A stretch of 64,000 nt of DNA, from NCBI RefSeq assembly GCF_946404925.1, contig NZ_CAMJFM010000009.1:28096-92095 (forward strand). The letters run 5' to 3'. Below the pieces are notes generated by a model that worked only from the letters and a program-made list of their open reading frames with translations, did not search any database and was not told the origin of the DNA. This document shows, one piece after another, positions 17,521-25,781 of the stretch. Positions within the stretch are counted from its first letter, which is position 1. The number at the start of each line of letters is the position of its first letter. This stretch comes from an uncultured Prevotella sp. GTDB lineage: Bacteria; Bacteroidota; Bacteroidia; Bacteroidales; Bacteroidaceae. Position numbers and translations under genes: made by a program.

Positions 17521-18276
17521 ATGAACAAGATTGTTTTCATTACAGGCGCTACCAGTGGTATTGGTCTGGCCTGTGCCCGTAAGTTTGCTGCCAATGGCGA
17601 TAAGTTGATTCTTACAGGTCGTAACGCCACCCGTCTGAGCGATATCTCTGCAGAGCTCAAGGCCAAGGGTACTGAGGTTTACACCATCAAGCTCGACGTG
17701 CGCAATCGCGAGGCAGCTCAGGAGGCCATCGAGGGTCTTCCAGAGGTATGGCGAAACATCGACGTTCTGGTCAACAATGCTGGTCTGGCACTGGGCTTGG
17801 AGCCTGAGTACGAGGGCAGTTTCGACGATTGGGACGGCATGATTGATACTAACATCAAGGGCCTGCTCACCATGACTCGCCTCATTGTTCCAGGCATGGT
17901 GGCTCGTAATAGTGGTCATGTCATCAACGTGGGTTCTGTGGCTGGCGATGCTGCCTACGCTGGTGGTAACGTTTACTGCGCCACCAAGGCTGCAGTAAAG
18001 GCATTGAGCGATGGTCTGCGCATTGATGTGGCCAATACGCCCATCCGCGTAACCAATCTGAAACCAGGACTCGTTGAGACCAACTTCAGCAACATCCGCT
18101 TCCATGGCGACACAGAGCGTGCTGCTAACGTGTATAAAGGCATACAACCACTCACAGGCGATGATATCGCTGATGTTGCAGTGTATGCCTCAAATGCTCC
18201 CGCTCATGTCCAGATAGCCGAGGTGCTTATCCTCGCCACCCATCAGGCCAGCGGTAGCGTCATCGTTCGCAAGTAA
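17521..18276 (+). CDS. SDR family NADP-dependent oxidoreductase (YdfG-like)
   Basis: 251 residues. Nucleotide-binding TGATSGIG (8-15), NNAG in VLVNNAGLALGLEP near residue 84, catalytic Ser in NVGSVAGDAAYAGG and Tyr-Lys in YCATKAAV near 154. The sequence resembles the YdfG/serine and 3-hydroxy acid dehydrogenase group, but substrate cannot be fixed. It follows greA by 26 bp and abuts the convergent lipoprotein gene with no base between the stop codons. Confidence 0.9.
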   Translation: MNKIVFITGATSGIGLACARKFAANGDKLILTGRNATRLSDISAELKAKGTEVYTIKLDVRNREAAQEAIEGLPEVWRNIDVLVNNAGLALGLEPEYEGSFDDWDGMIDTNIKGLLTMTRLIVPGMVARNSGHVINVGSVAGDAAYAGGNVYCATKAAVKALSDGLRIDVANTPIRVTNLKPGLVETNFSNIRFHGDTERAANVYKGIQPLTGDDIADVAVYASNAPAHVQIAEVLILATHQASGSVIVRK

Positions 18277-18885
18277 TTATTCCTTTTTAGCTTCGAAAGC
18301 AAAGGGATTGGCCGTTGTCAGGTACGAAGTCTGTTTTTCGTCCATGAAAATGGCTCCCTCTACAATCTGCATGTACAGCTCCTTCTTGGTTTGGTTAAAT
18401 GTACCAAACGAGTTGGTGCTGTTCACGTAGAATGCGGGTTGTATCTTGTGCTCAGCGCCCTCAAAGTTCAGCTTGAGTGCTGGCGACACAGGGTTTACCA
18501 GAAACTGTACTGGCGATGAGTTGATAAAGCCTATGCGACAGGTTATGTCCTGGTCAGGGGCTTCTTCTATGGCTTTCTTCAGCTCTGCGTTGGTGATGTT
18601 TGCAGCTAGCAAGCGGGTAGGGAAGTCGTAGATGGTCATCGTGCTGTCGTTGATAATGCTCCAGCTTATTTTCAGCGTGTCAGTATTATCGTTCACGTCC
18701 TTCACGTTCTTGCTCACGTATATCAGGTTGCCATCGTAGCTACCCCTTACCGTGTTCAGACAGTAAGCTATTTCCTCTTTACTCATCTCGCTACGGGTGT
18801 CGTTACTATCGTCCAGACAGCCCGTTGCTGTTATTCCCATTGCTGCCAGACAGCAAGCCACAGTTAAATACTTCAGATTCTTCAT
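18277..18885 (-). CDS. DUF4840-type lipoprotein
   Basis: 202 residues. Type II signal peptide with lipobox around GITATGC (Cys about residue 23) followed by LDDSNDT. The rest is a soluble domain with NTVRGSYDGNLIYVSKN and DTLKISWSIINDSTMTIYDFP, resembling the Bacteroidales DUF4840 family of unknown function. Expected to be attached to the outer or inner membrane. Family name is from recognition, and moderately sure. Confidence 0.7.
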   Translation of the reverse strand: MKNLKYLTVACCLAAMGITATGCLDDSNDTRSEMSKEEIAYCLNTVRGSYDGNLIYVSKNVKDVNDNTDTLKISWSIINDSTMTIYDFPTRLLAANITNAELKKAIEEAPDQDITCRIGFINSSPVQFLVNPVSPALKLNFEGAEHKIQPAFYVNSTNSFGTFNQTKKELYMQIVEGAIFMDEKQTSYLTTANPFAFEAKKE

Positions 18886-18982
18886 TGTTTTGCTTTTTAT
18901 AAGTGTTACTATTAATTTGAGTTTTACTATACTTATAATGCAAACCCTGCAGAATCCTTGTATCCGTTTTGTGTAATAAATG

Positions 18983-20089
18983 TTAAACTATCTTGATAGC
19001 TGCCTGCGCCATAGCCTCGTAGGCGCGCTCGCTGGGGTGCAGATGGTCGCCACTGTCGAATCCGTAGGCAAATGTCTTGGGTGTGGCCTCGTTTCTCACA
19101 GCAGCGTCGAAGTCAATGCAGCCATCGAAAATGGGCGATGTGCGCAGCCACTCGTTAAATGCCTGTCGCATACGCTCGCGATCCTCATTATAGGTGCGCC
19201 ATCCGTATATGGGCAGCAGCGTGCCACTCCACACCTTCAGTCCCAGGGCCTTGGCAGGTTTCACGTATATCTCCTCTACGCCATGCTCCATCTCCTCTAC
19301 AGTGGGCAGGTCGCTCCATGGGCGGAATGGGTTTACATCTGTGCCCACAGGGTGTATAATGTCGTTGATGCCATGCTGGATAATCACATCAGTTGCACCT
19401 GCAGTGTTGATCTCGATGGGGAATCGTGTAGCGCCTTTCAGTCCGTATGCCTGATAGGTGATGCAGTCGTACTGGCGCAGTATTCTGGTGCCACTCACAG
19501 CGCGCCTGATGATGGCAGTATTGGTGCCAAAGGCCAGATTGGCCATATAGTCAGGCCACGATTGGGCTGTGATCGAGTCGCCATAACACACGATGGCGCG
19601 ATTCTCAGCTGATGTCAGTACGTCGATGGTATTCAGGAAGTAGAACCAATTGGTGTTACGACTCAGGTCGATGGGCAGTTTGTCAGCCTCTGCATAGTCG
19701 CCATAGGCGTATTGCGCCTTCGACAGGGGGCCTGTTATCAGTGTTCCGCTGTTCATCTGCGTGTAGTCAGGCAGATAGAAGCTCACGTTCACCATGTCGC
19801 CACGCTTCACTTCGTAGCTTATCTCGTCGCTCTCAGTCTCCTTGCCTGGCATCAGCGTCACGCTGTTCACTCCGCCAAAGGTGATGGGCGTATGGTTAGC
19901 CATCAGCTTGGTCAACTTCACGGGCTCAGTGCCTGTAAGGTTCGAGAATCTGAAGCGCAACTTGGTGCCATCAAAGCACATGCGGATAGGATACCTCAGT
20001 GTTAGGTCCTTGGCATAAACAGCTTCTTTGCGGTTAGTTATCGATGTGGCGTTTCCCCAGCAAGCCACCCATTTCTTCATGTCAGTCAT
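18983..20089 (-). CDS. SGNH/GDSL hydrolase
   Basis: 368 residues with start ATG at 20089 chosen because GAGG lies 8 bases upstream; a longer frame runs back through the tRNA gene and is not credible. Block I YGDSITAQS (Ser nucleophile near residue 163), block III-like HGINDII near 234 and block V SGDHLHPSERAY (Asp-His) near 350 are complete. An N-terminal domain of about 150 residues precedes the hydrolase. Family members are esterases or carbohydrate deacetylases; no signal peptide is seen. It begins 24 bp after the terminator of tRNA-His. Confidence 0.88.
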   Translation of the reverse strand: MTDMKKWVACWGNATSITNRKEAVYAKDLTLRYPIRMCFDGTKLRFRFSNLTGTEPVKLTKLMANHTPITFGGVNSVTLMPGKETESDEISYEVKRGDMVNVSFYLPDYTQMNSGTLITGPLSKAQYAYGDYAEADKLPIDLSRNTNWFYFLNTIDVLTSAENRAIVCYGDSITAQSWPDYMANLAFGTNTAIIRRAVSGTRILRQYDCITYQAYGLKGATRFPIEINTAGATDVIIQHGINDIIHPVGTDVNPFRPWSDLPTVEEMEHGVEEIYVKPAKALGLKVWSGTLLPIYGWRTYNEDRERMRQAFNEWLRTSPIFDGCIDFDAAVRNEATPKTFAYGFDSGDHLHPSERAYEAMAQAAIKIV

Positions 20090-20112
20090 ATTTATAACCT
20101 CATTTAGTTCTA

Positions 20113-20146
20113 CAAAAAAAGACATCGCCTTGTATGCGATGTCTTT
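20113..20146 (-). terminator. Rho-independent terminator of tRNA-His
   Basis: The minus strand reads AAAGACATCGC, 7-nt loop, GCGATGTCTTTTTTT. The 11-bp stem starts right after the tRNA 3' end and the U-run ends 24 bp before the SGNH gene. Confidence 0.9.
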
Positions 20147-20153
20147 CTCTCTT

Positions 20154-20230
20154 TGGGGTGCCCGGTGGGACTCGAACCCACGACATTCAGAACCACAATC
20201 TGACGCTCTAACCAACTGAACTACGGGCAC
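20154..20230 (-). tRNA. tRNA-His (GTG)
   Basis: Cloverleaf on the minus strand: acceptor GTGCCCG/CGGGCAC, D arm GTTC...GAGC, anticodon stem TCAGA/TCTGA with loop TTGTGGT (anticodon GTG), T arm GTGGG-TTCGAGT-CCCAC. Discriminator C with encoded CCA at 20154-20156. Base 20231 supplies a G at position -1 opposite the discriminator C, the histidyl-tRNA synthetase identity element. Confidence 0.97.
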
Positions 20231-20249
20231 CATTTCTGAATTGCGGGTG

Positions 20250-20281
20250 CAAAGGTACATAGATTTTTTGAATCCACCAAA
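20250..20281 (-). promoter_or_regulatory. Promoter of tRNA-His
   Basis: The minus strand has TTTGG (20277-20281), 19 bases, then TACCTTTG (20250-20257): an exact Bacteroidetes promoter just upstream of the tRNA. Confidence 0.8.
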
Positions 20282-20364
20282 TATTTGATGCAGTTTTTTT
20301 GAAAAATCTGTGTTTTTGCCGTTTTTGCTTGGTTTTTTAATACCAAAACGCTATCTTTGCACGC

Positions 20365-21120
20365 ATGAAAGGTACATTATATAATATAGGTATAGCAATT
20401 CTGGCGCTGGTGGCTACGGCTTGTCAGGGCCAGACCAAGTACGAACTGCCTGCTCCACTCAAGGATCGTCCTGAGTTGATACTGCAGCGTAAAGGCTACA
20501 CAACATCGTATAACAGCAAGACCAAAACGCCTAACTGGGTGGCGTGGCATCTCACTGATGCACACACACGTGGGCGATTCCAGCGCAAGGAGGAGGTGTT
20601 TGCTGAGGACGAGGCAGTGAAAACGCCCAGAGCCACCAATATGGACTACTACAACTCGCGCTACGATCGCGGACACATGTGCCCTGCAGGCGATAATAAG
20701 TGGGATAAGCAGGCCATGACAGAGAGTTTCCTGTTCACTAACATCTGTCCACAGAACCACGGACTGAACAAGTACGAGTGGAACGACGTGGAGATGAAAT
20801 GTCGCGACTGGGCGCGGAAATACGGGGCTATCGACATTGTGTGTGGTCCTATTTTCGACAAGAGCGGGGTGGAGCAGAAGACGATTGGTAAGAATAAGGT
20901 GTGGGTGCCCACGCGATTCTATAAGGTGATACTCTGTCGTAAAGGCACTCCCAAGGCCATAGGTTTTATTTATCGCAACGAGGGCAAAAAGCAGCTGATA
21001 GAGGACGCTGTATGTACTGTAGATGAGGTAGAACGCCTCACTGGTATCGACTTTTTCCCCGCCCTCGATGACAAAACAGAGCGAATAGTAGAAGCAAAGG
21101 CAGACCTTAAGGTTTGGTGA
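20365..21120 (+). CDS. Secreted DNA/RNA non-specific endonuclease
   Basis: 251 residues. N-terminal lipoprotein-type signal (IAILALVATACQGQ, Cys near 20). The beta-beta-alpha metal nuclease core has the DRGH motif in SRYDRGHMCPAGDN near residue 98 and the metal-binding asparagine in FTNICPQNHGLN near 127, both intact. Degrades nucleic acid outside the cytoplasm, for nutrition or defence. The -7 box TATCTTTG (20352-20359) ends only five bases before the ATG, so the mRNA is probably leaderless. Confidence 0.93.
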   Translation: MKGTLYNIGIAILALVATACQGQTKYELPAPLKDRPELILQRKGYTTSYNSKTKTPNWVAWHLTDAHTRGRFQRKEEVFAEDEAVKTPRATNMDYYNSRYDRGHMCPAGDNKWDKQAMTESFLFTNICPQNHGLNKYEWNDVEMKCRDWARKYGAIDIVCGPIFDKSGVEQKTIGKNKVWVPTRFYKVILCRKGTPKAIGFIYRNEGKKQLIEDAVCTVDEVERLTGIDFFPALDDKTERIVEAKADLKVW

Positions 21121-21198
21121 GAGGGTGAGAGGGTGAGAAGGTGAGAAATGGTTAAAAATACTAAAAAACTCACCTCTCACCTCTCACCTCTCACCTCT
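21117..21198 (+). repeat. GTGAGAGG/CCTCTCAC inverted tandem repeat
   Basis: Left arm GAGAGGGTGAGAAGGTGAG, spacer of about 25 bp, right arm CTCACCTCTCACCTCTCACC. It overlaps the stop region of the nuclease gene and ends at the promoter of the Nif3-like gene. Same repeat family as in hisH, aroC and pepP. Confidence 0.85.
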
Positions 21199-21217
21199 TT
21201 TTTGTACCTTTGCACCC

Positions 21218-22000
21218 GTGAAAATAAAAGAAGTGCTGAGCGCCCTTGAACGTTTCGCGCCTCTGCCCTTGCAGGAAAGCTGGGATAATGCTGGCCTACA
21301 AGTTGGACTGACAGAGACGGAGGTTTCAGGGGCATTATTGTGTCTGGACGTGAACGAACGCATCGTTGACGAAGCCATGACTAAGGGTTGCAATCTCATT
21401 GTGAGCCATCATCCCTTGTTGTTCCGTGGACTCAAGACGATTAGCGATCTCAACGATGTTCAGCGCACCGTGATGAGTGCCATACAGAAGGGCATTGCAG
21501 TGATTTCTATGCACACCAACATGGATAATGCCAAGGGTGGTGTCAACTTCCGCATCGCTGAGAAGTTAGGCCTGGAAAACGTCAAGTTTTTGGTGCCTAC
21601 AGGTGCTGATGCTGAGGCTGGAAGTGGGGTAGTAGGCGAGTTTGCTGAACCACAGGCTGCTGACGATTTTATCATCGCTGTTAAAAAGGCCTTTGGTGTA
21701 GAGTGCGCCATGTGCAACGAACTGTTGCGTCGCCCCATCAAGCGCGTGGCCCTTTGTGGTGGTGCAGGCGATTTCCTGCTCGACGAAGCTGTTAAGAATC
21801 AGGCAGATGCGTTCATCACAGGCGAGATGCATTACCATCAGTACTTTGGCTACGAACAGGCGATTCAGATATGCGTGATAGGTCACTACCAGAGCGAGCA
21901 ATACACCACAGAAATCTTCCAGGATATTATCCAAAAGGAGTGCCCAGGTGTCAAGACCATCATCGCTGAAACAAATACGAATCCGATTCTTTACCTTTAG
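21218..22000 (+). CDS. Nif3-like dinuclear metal-centre protein
   Basis: 260 residues, Nif3/YbgI/DUF34 family. Motifs: WDNAGLQVG near 20, LIVSHHPLLFRG near 67 (metal histidines), MHTNMDNAKGGVN near 103, and HYQSEQYTTEIF near the end. Forms hexameric rings with two metals per subunit; biochemical role is not settled (a GTP cyclohydrolase I type 2 annotation is historical). The GTG start lies five bases after a TACCTTTG box (21205-21212), another likely leaderless transcript. Followed closely by the zinc-ribbon gene. Confidence 0.92.
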   Translation: MKIKEVLSALERFAPLPLQESWDNAGLQVGLTETEVSGALLCLDVNERIVDEAMTKGCNLIVSHHPLLFRGLKTISDLNDVQRTVMSAIQKGIAVISMHTNMDNAKGGVNFRIAEKLGLENVKFLVPTGADAEAGSGVVGEFAEPQAADDFIIAVKKAFGVECAMCNELLRRPIKRVALCGGAGDFLLDEAVKNQADAFITGEMHYHQYFGYEQAIQICVIGHYQSEQYTTEIFQDIIQKECPGVKTIIAETNTNPILYL

Positions 22001-22044
22001 GCAAAAATGTAAAAATTATACAATTAAATAATTAAATTAAGATT

Positions 22045-22920
22045 ATGGCAAAGAAAGACCCATCAGAATTGTCAGTAGAAGAGCGCCTGAAGACGCTTTA
22101 TCAGCTGCAGACAGCTCTCTCGGCTATCGACGAGAAGCGCGCCCTGCGCGGTGAGCTGCCACTGGAAGTACAGGACCTGGAAGACGAGATCGCAGGTCTC
22201 ACTACACGTGTTGAAAATATTGCTGCTGATATCGAAGAGTATCAGAAGGCTATCACCCAGAAGAAGGGCGAGATTGCTGATGCTGAGGCCAGCGTAGAGC
22301 GCTATAAGGCTCAGCTCAACGAGGTTAAGAACAACCGTGAGTACGACACTCTGTCGAAGGAGATTGAGTTCCAGACACTGGAGATTGAGCTCTGCAATAA
22401 GAAGATACGCGAGGCTAACAACAAGATTGCTGATAAAGAGCAGGAGAAGGCTAACAGCGAGGCTCTGATAGCTGAGCGCCAGGGCGATCTGGACGTTAAG
22501 AAGAACGAGCTCGAGGAGATTATGGAAGAGACTCGTGTTGAGGAGGAGAAGCTGAAGGAGCAGGTTAAGAGCCTCGAGGCTAAGATCGAGGGCCGTCTGC
22601 TCACATCATTCAAGCGCATCCGTAAGAACGCTCGCAACGGTCTTGGTATCGTATACGTACAGCGTGATGCTTGCGGTGGTTGCTTCAACAAGATTCCACC
22701 TCAGCGTCAGCTCGACATCAAGATGCACAAGAAGATCATCGTGTGCGAGTACTGTGGTCGTATCATGATCGACCCAGAGCTGGCAGGCGTAAAGATCGAG
22801 AAGCCAGCAGCAGGCGACGAGAAGAAGAGAAGCGCTAAGCGCGCCATCCGTAAGTCGTCAGGCACATCTACATCTTCAGCTTCATCTAAGAAGGCTGCAG
22901 ATGCTAACGATATGGCATAA
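22045..22920 (+). CDS. Coiled-coil protein with C4 zinc ribbon
   Basis: 291 residues. Residues about 10-185 form a long alpha-helical hairpin rich in Glu/Lys (EIAGLTTRVENIAADIEEYQ). Then DACGGCFNKIPPQRQ and CEYCGRIM give a C4 zinc ribbon near 212-245. The last 40 residues are a basic, Ser/Ala/Lys-rich disordered tail. The zf-RING_7 family resembles DksA/GreA-like and Hcp-type proteins in shape and may contact nucleic acid or RNA polymerase, but no function is established. Usually found, as here, directly after the Nif3-like gene. Confidence 0.9.
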   Translation: MAKKDPSELSVEERLKTLYQLQTALSAIDEKRALRGELPLEVQDLEDEIAGLTTRVENIAADIEEYQKAITQKKGEIADAEASVERYKAQLNEVKNNREYDTLSKEIEFQTLEIELCNKKIREANNKIADKEQEKANSEALIAERQGDLDVKKNELEEIMEETRVEEEKLKEQVKSLEAKIEGRLLTSFKRIRKNARNGLGIVYVQRDACGGCFNKIPPQRQLDIKMHKKIIVCEYCGRIMIDPELAGVKIEKPAAGDEKKRSAKRAIRKSSGTSTSSASSKKAADANDMA

Positions 22921-22934
22921 GAGAGAGATTTTTG

Positions 22935-23384
22935 TTATAATTCTTGATAGTTGGGGATTCCTTCCAGAAAGCAATATTTTTGGTTATCGTAATCCATACG
23001 GCAGCAGATGTGCTGCAAGCCGTTACTAACAATCAAGTAGTCCACCTTCAGCAGGAGATTGTAGGCCGATATCTGGTCGAATGTCTTCTGCTGAAGTTTT
23101 ATTGTGGGGGCCTTGTATTCGATAATCATCTGGGGTAGGGCCACCTTATTATATAATATAGAGTCGCATCGCAGGTGTTTCTCGCCCACGGTCAGCTCAA
23201 TCTCGTTGCCTAATAATCCTGCAGGGTAGCCTTTGTGCTCCACCAGATAGTGCACAAAGTGCTGACGAACCCACTCTTCGGGGGTCAAAGCCACATATTT
23301 TCGACGCAAAAAGTCGAAAATTAGCTGCTTATTGCCACGTTGGGCGATTTTTATTTCGTATGTAGGGAGGTTTAATCGAAACAT
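22935..23384 (-). CDS. HsdR N-terminal-like PD-(D/E)XK protein
   Basis: 149 residues starting at 23384; a longer upstream frame overlaps holA and is rejected. It resembles only the N-terminal nuclease domain of type I restriction subunit R: EEWVRQHFVHYL, RCDSILY (Asp) and MIIEYKAP (Glu-x-Lys) are the nuclease residues. No helicase domain or other restriction genes are nearby. Stand-alone versions occur across Bacteroidetes next to holA; function unknown. Divergent from holA with only 48 bp between. Confidence 0.85.
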   Translation of the reverse strand: MFRLNLPTYEIKIAQRGNKQLIFDFLRRKYVALTPEEWVRQHFVHYLVEHKGYPAGLLGNEIELTVGEKHLRCDSILYNKVALPQMIIEYKAPTIKLQQKTFDQISAYNLLLKVDYLIVSNGLQHICCRMDYDNQKYCFLEGIPNYQEL

Positions 23385-23432
23385 TTTTGTAAATTTGCAG
23401 GCAAAAATACAAATAATAATTGAAATAGCACT

Positions 23433-24461
23433 ATGGCTGAGGCAAAAAATGCAAGTTTTGAGAGTATAATGCGCGATTTGGAGGCTGGAAAATACGCGCC
23501 TGTCTACTATTTGATGGGCGATGAGCCGTATTATATCGACAGGATAGCCGACTATATCGCAGACCACGCCCTGCAGCCCGAGGAACGCGACTTTAACCAG
23601 ACAATTCTTTTCGGATCGGATGTCAATGCATCGCAGATAGCCGATTTGGCGCGCCGTTATCCCATGATGGCCGAGAAGCAGGTGGTCATCGTGAAAGAGG
23701 CGCAGAATATCAAGAATACAGAGGCTCTGGAGCGATATTTCGCCAGCCCCATGGCCACCACTATCCTGGTGATGTGCCATAAGAACGGTAAGGTTGATGG
23801 ACGAAAATCGGGCTATGTCAAGGCGATAAAATCAGCTGGCGTACTGTTTGAGAGCGCCAAACTCAAGGACAGGGAGCTGCCTGGATTCATCGAGAACTAT
23901 CTGAAATCGCGCCAGGTTAAGATCGACGCCAAGAGCGTGCAGATGATAGCAGAGAATATTGGCGCTGATTTGAGCCGACTGGTGGGCGAGCTCGATAAGG
24001 TGATTCTTTCGCTGCCTGAGGAGAATAGGGTAGTGACTGCACAGGTGGTAGAAGACCAAATTGGAGTGAGCAAAGAGTTTAATGGATTTGAACTTCGCGA
24101 TGCGATTGTGAACCGCAATGTGTACAAAGCAAATCAGATAATAAAATATTTTGACGAAAATCCGAAGGCTGGTTCCATCTACTCGTTTCTCCCGTTGCTC
24201 TTTGGATACTTCCAAAACTTGATGATTGCGTTCTACGCGCCAAATAATAAGAGCCAGGAGGCGGTTGCTGACTGGTTGGAATTCAAAAATCCGTGGCAAG
24301 CTAAGGACTATATGACGGGTATGCGAAACTACTCTGGCATGAAGGTGATGCAGATCATTTCGAAGATTAGAGAGATCGACGCCAAAAGTAAGGGTTTGGA
24401 CAACCCAAATACCCCCGCTGGAGAGCTTATGAAGGAACTGATTTTTTACATTTTACACTAA
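23433..24461 (+). CDS. holA: DNA polymerase III subunit delta
   Basis: 342 residues. The clamp-loader subunit that opens the sliding clamp. YYLMGDEPYYIDRIADYI is the conserved start; QVVIVKEAQNI and LVMCHKNGKVDGR follow the RecA-like fold, and the C-terminal helical collar contains YNS-like segments (AKDYMTGMRNYSGMKVMQII). A TAAATTTG box at 23389-23396 is a likely promoter. Confidence 0.93.
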   Translation: MAEAKNASFESIMRDLEAGKYAPVYYLMGDEPYYIDRIADYIADHALQPEERDFNQTILFGSDVNASQIADLARRYPMMAEKQVVIVKEAQNIKNTEALERYFASPMATTILVMCHKNGKVDGRKSGYVKAIKSAGVLFESAKLKDRELPGFIENYLKSRQVKIDAKSVQMIAENIGADLSRLVGELDKVILSLPEENRVVTAQVVEDQIGVSKEFNGFELRDAIVNRNVYKANQIIKYFDENPKAGSIYSFLPLLFGYFQNLMIAFYAPNNKSQEAVADWLEFKNPWQAKDYMTGMRNYSGMKVMQIISKIREIDAKSKGLDNPNTPAGELMKELIFYILH

Positions 24462-24630
24462 ATAGGGTAGGTTTTCCGCTCTAGAATTTGCAAAAACTGC
24501 ACTCCTGGCGAGTGCTTTTTTTGTGCCTAAATGCCTGAGAAATAGGGTAGTTACAAGGATTCTTACCCCCTCAAAACTCGCGTATTTCCAGAATTTCGTA
24601 GAACGGTGCAGAATACGCGAGAAATGCCAA
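24462..24630 (+). repeat. Complex repeat after holA with duplicated AATAGGGTAG
   Basis: AATAGGGTAG occurs at 24462 and 24541. Between them lies the holA terminator. Beyond is a perfect 10-bp inverted repeat, CTCGCGTATT (24577-24586) and AATACGCGAG (24612-24621). An open minus-strand frame across this stretch has no recognisable product. Confidence 0.55.
24499..24522 (+). terminator. Terminator after holA
   Basis: GCACTC, loop CTGGC, GAGTGC, then seven T residues. Confidence 0.85.
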
Positions 24631-25174
24631 AATTCGCCATTTTCAGTCATCCGCGATTTGGTGTTCACAATTATTTAGATTACGTTTTCTAAATTCAAGT
24701 TCGTAAATCAAAACAAAAGTTTAGAGAATTAATAATTTAGAATTGATGATTTACAGATTTTGAATTGTGAATTACGAATTGCGATTTAAATATCAATATC
24801 TTAATTTTGTGATTCCGATTTGTATATTCATATTTATGCACTCGCGTATATACATATATAAATGATTAAAACTCAGATAGTTATAACGTTTACTTATAAT
24901 AATCTTCAATTTTTAAGCCCGTAAACAACTAAAAACTGTATTTGGGCCTATAAATTAAGCAATTTTGTGTAAGTAGCTTATTTATACCCAGTTAGTTACA
25001 AAAATGTACTAAAACTATTGTTTGTGCAGTTTATTTATCTAAAATTTAGATTCATAACTTTAAACCACTTATCGCCCGCTTATCAACTTTTGATTTACAA
25101 ATATAAAACTATAAACTTAAATTATAAAATCTTAAATTGTATCTACATTTGTTGCATAATTCAATTTTTTCTTT
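24631..25174. other. AT-rich region without genes
   Basis: About 540 bp of very AT-rich, low-complexity DNA with many TTTAGA/GAATT-like short repeats. No credible reading frame, tRNA or terminator was seen. It could be a control region for the XRE gene downstream or the scar of a lost element. Confidence 0.5.
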
Positions 25175-25213
25175 TACCTTTGTAAACTGAAAGAAAAACG
25201 GGCCAAATGGCCC
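25175..25213 (+). promoter_or_regulatory. Promoter and leader hairpin of the XRE gene
   Basis: TACCTTTG at 25175-25182 with TTTG 23 bases upstream. The leader holds GGGCC-AAAT-GGCCC (25200-25213), a small palindrome that could be an operator or RNA hairpin. Confidence 0.55.
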
Positions 25214-25235
25214 CTAAAAGTACATCGTTATAAAA

Positions 25236-25724
25236 ATGAAAGATAGAATCAGGCAAATTATGGAGTCTAAGCACTTGACTCAACAGCTCTTCGCTGACTA
25301 CATTGGTCAGAGTCCAGCTACCCTTAGTAGCATCTTCAATGGTCGCACGCGTCCCACCCTGAACATCGTCGAGGCCATCAAAAAGAAAATTCCTGACATC
25401 AATACCGATTGGCTGATGTTTGGTTCAGGCGACATGTATCTGGCCCCAAACACCCCCTCTGGCGACCTCTTTTCTGAGTCGGATACACCTGCTGACACCC
25501 ACCCCATCGAGCAAAATCTGATGATCGATTTTGATGCAGCACCCCAAAATGCCCCTCAAAATGCCCCTCAGACACCCCAAAATTTCAATAGTGTACGTAC
25601 TACACACCCAGAAATCGCTCGCGAAGAGGTAAAACATATTGACAAACCTCAGCGTAAAGTGATGGAAATCCGCGTGTTCTACGATGATCAGACATGGGAA
25701 ACTTTTGTGCCTGCCAAGAAATAA
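25236..25724 (+). CDS. XRE-type helix-turn-helix protein
   Basis: 162 residues. N-terminal HTH (HLTQQLFADYIGQSPATLSS then IFNGRTRPTLNIV, residues 12-45) followed by INTDWLMFGSGDMY, typical of Bacteroidales phage-repressor-like regulators. The middle is Pro/Gln/Asn-rich, with a 15-nt tandem repeat giving QNAPQNAPQ. The C-terminal 25 residues (VMEIRVFYDDQTWETFVPAKK) are conserved-looking. It precedes pyrKD by 57 bp, but pyrK has its own TATCTTTG box, so regulation of pyrimidine synthesis is only possible, not shown. Confidence 0.85.
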   Translation: MKDRIRQIMESKHLTQQLFADYIGQSPATLSSIFNGRTRPTLNIVEAIKKKIPDINTDWLMFGSGDMYLAPNTPSGDLFSESDTPADTHPIEQNLMIDFDAAPQNAPQNAPQTPQNFNSVRTTHPEIAREEVKHIDKPQRKVMEIRVFYDDQTWETFVPAKK

Positions 25725-25781
25725 GTTTTGTGGTTTCGAAAAATAGTTGTATCTTTGTACCCGATTTAAAAATATCGTAGT

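Noticed and set aside
20090..20260. N-terminal extension of the SGNH hydrolase reading through the tRNA
   Set aside because: The extension is encoded by tRNA-His and its terminator; the ATG at 20089 has a proper ribosome-binding site.
22935..23384. Restriction-modification system because of the HsdR-N-like protein
   Set aside because: No helicase, specificity or methylase subunits; stand-alone conserved neighbour of holA.
24453..24668. 71-codon minus-strand frame overlapping the holA end
   Set aside because: Covers a terminator hairpin and inverted repeats; better explained as repeat DNA than as a gene.
24631..25174. Possible replication origin in the AT-rich gap
   Set aside because: Only loose matches to a DnaA box (TTATCAACT, 25080 region); no cluster of boxes and no dnaA, dnaN or gidA genes nearby.
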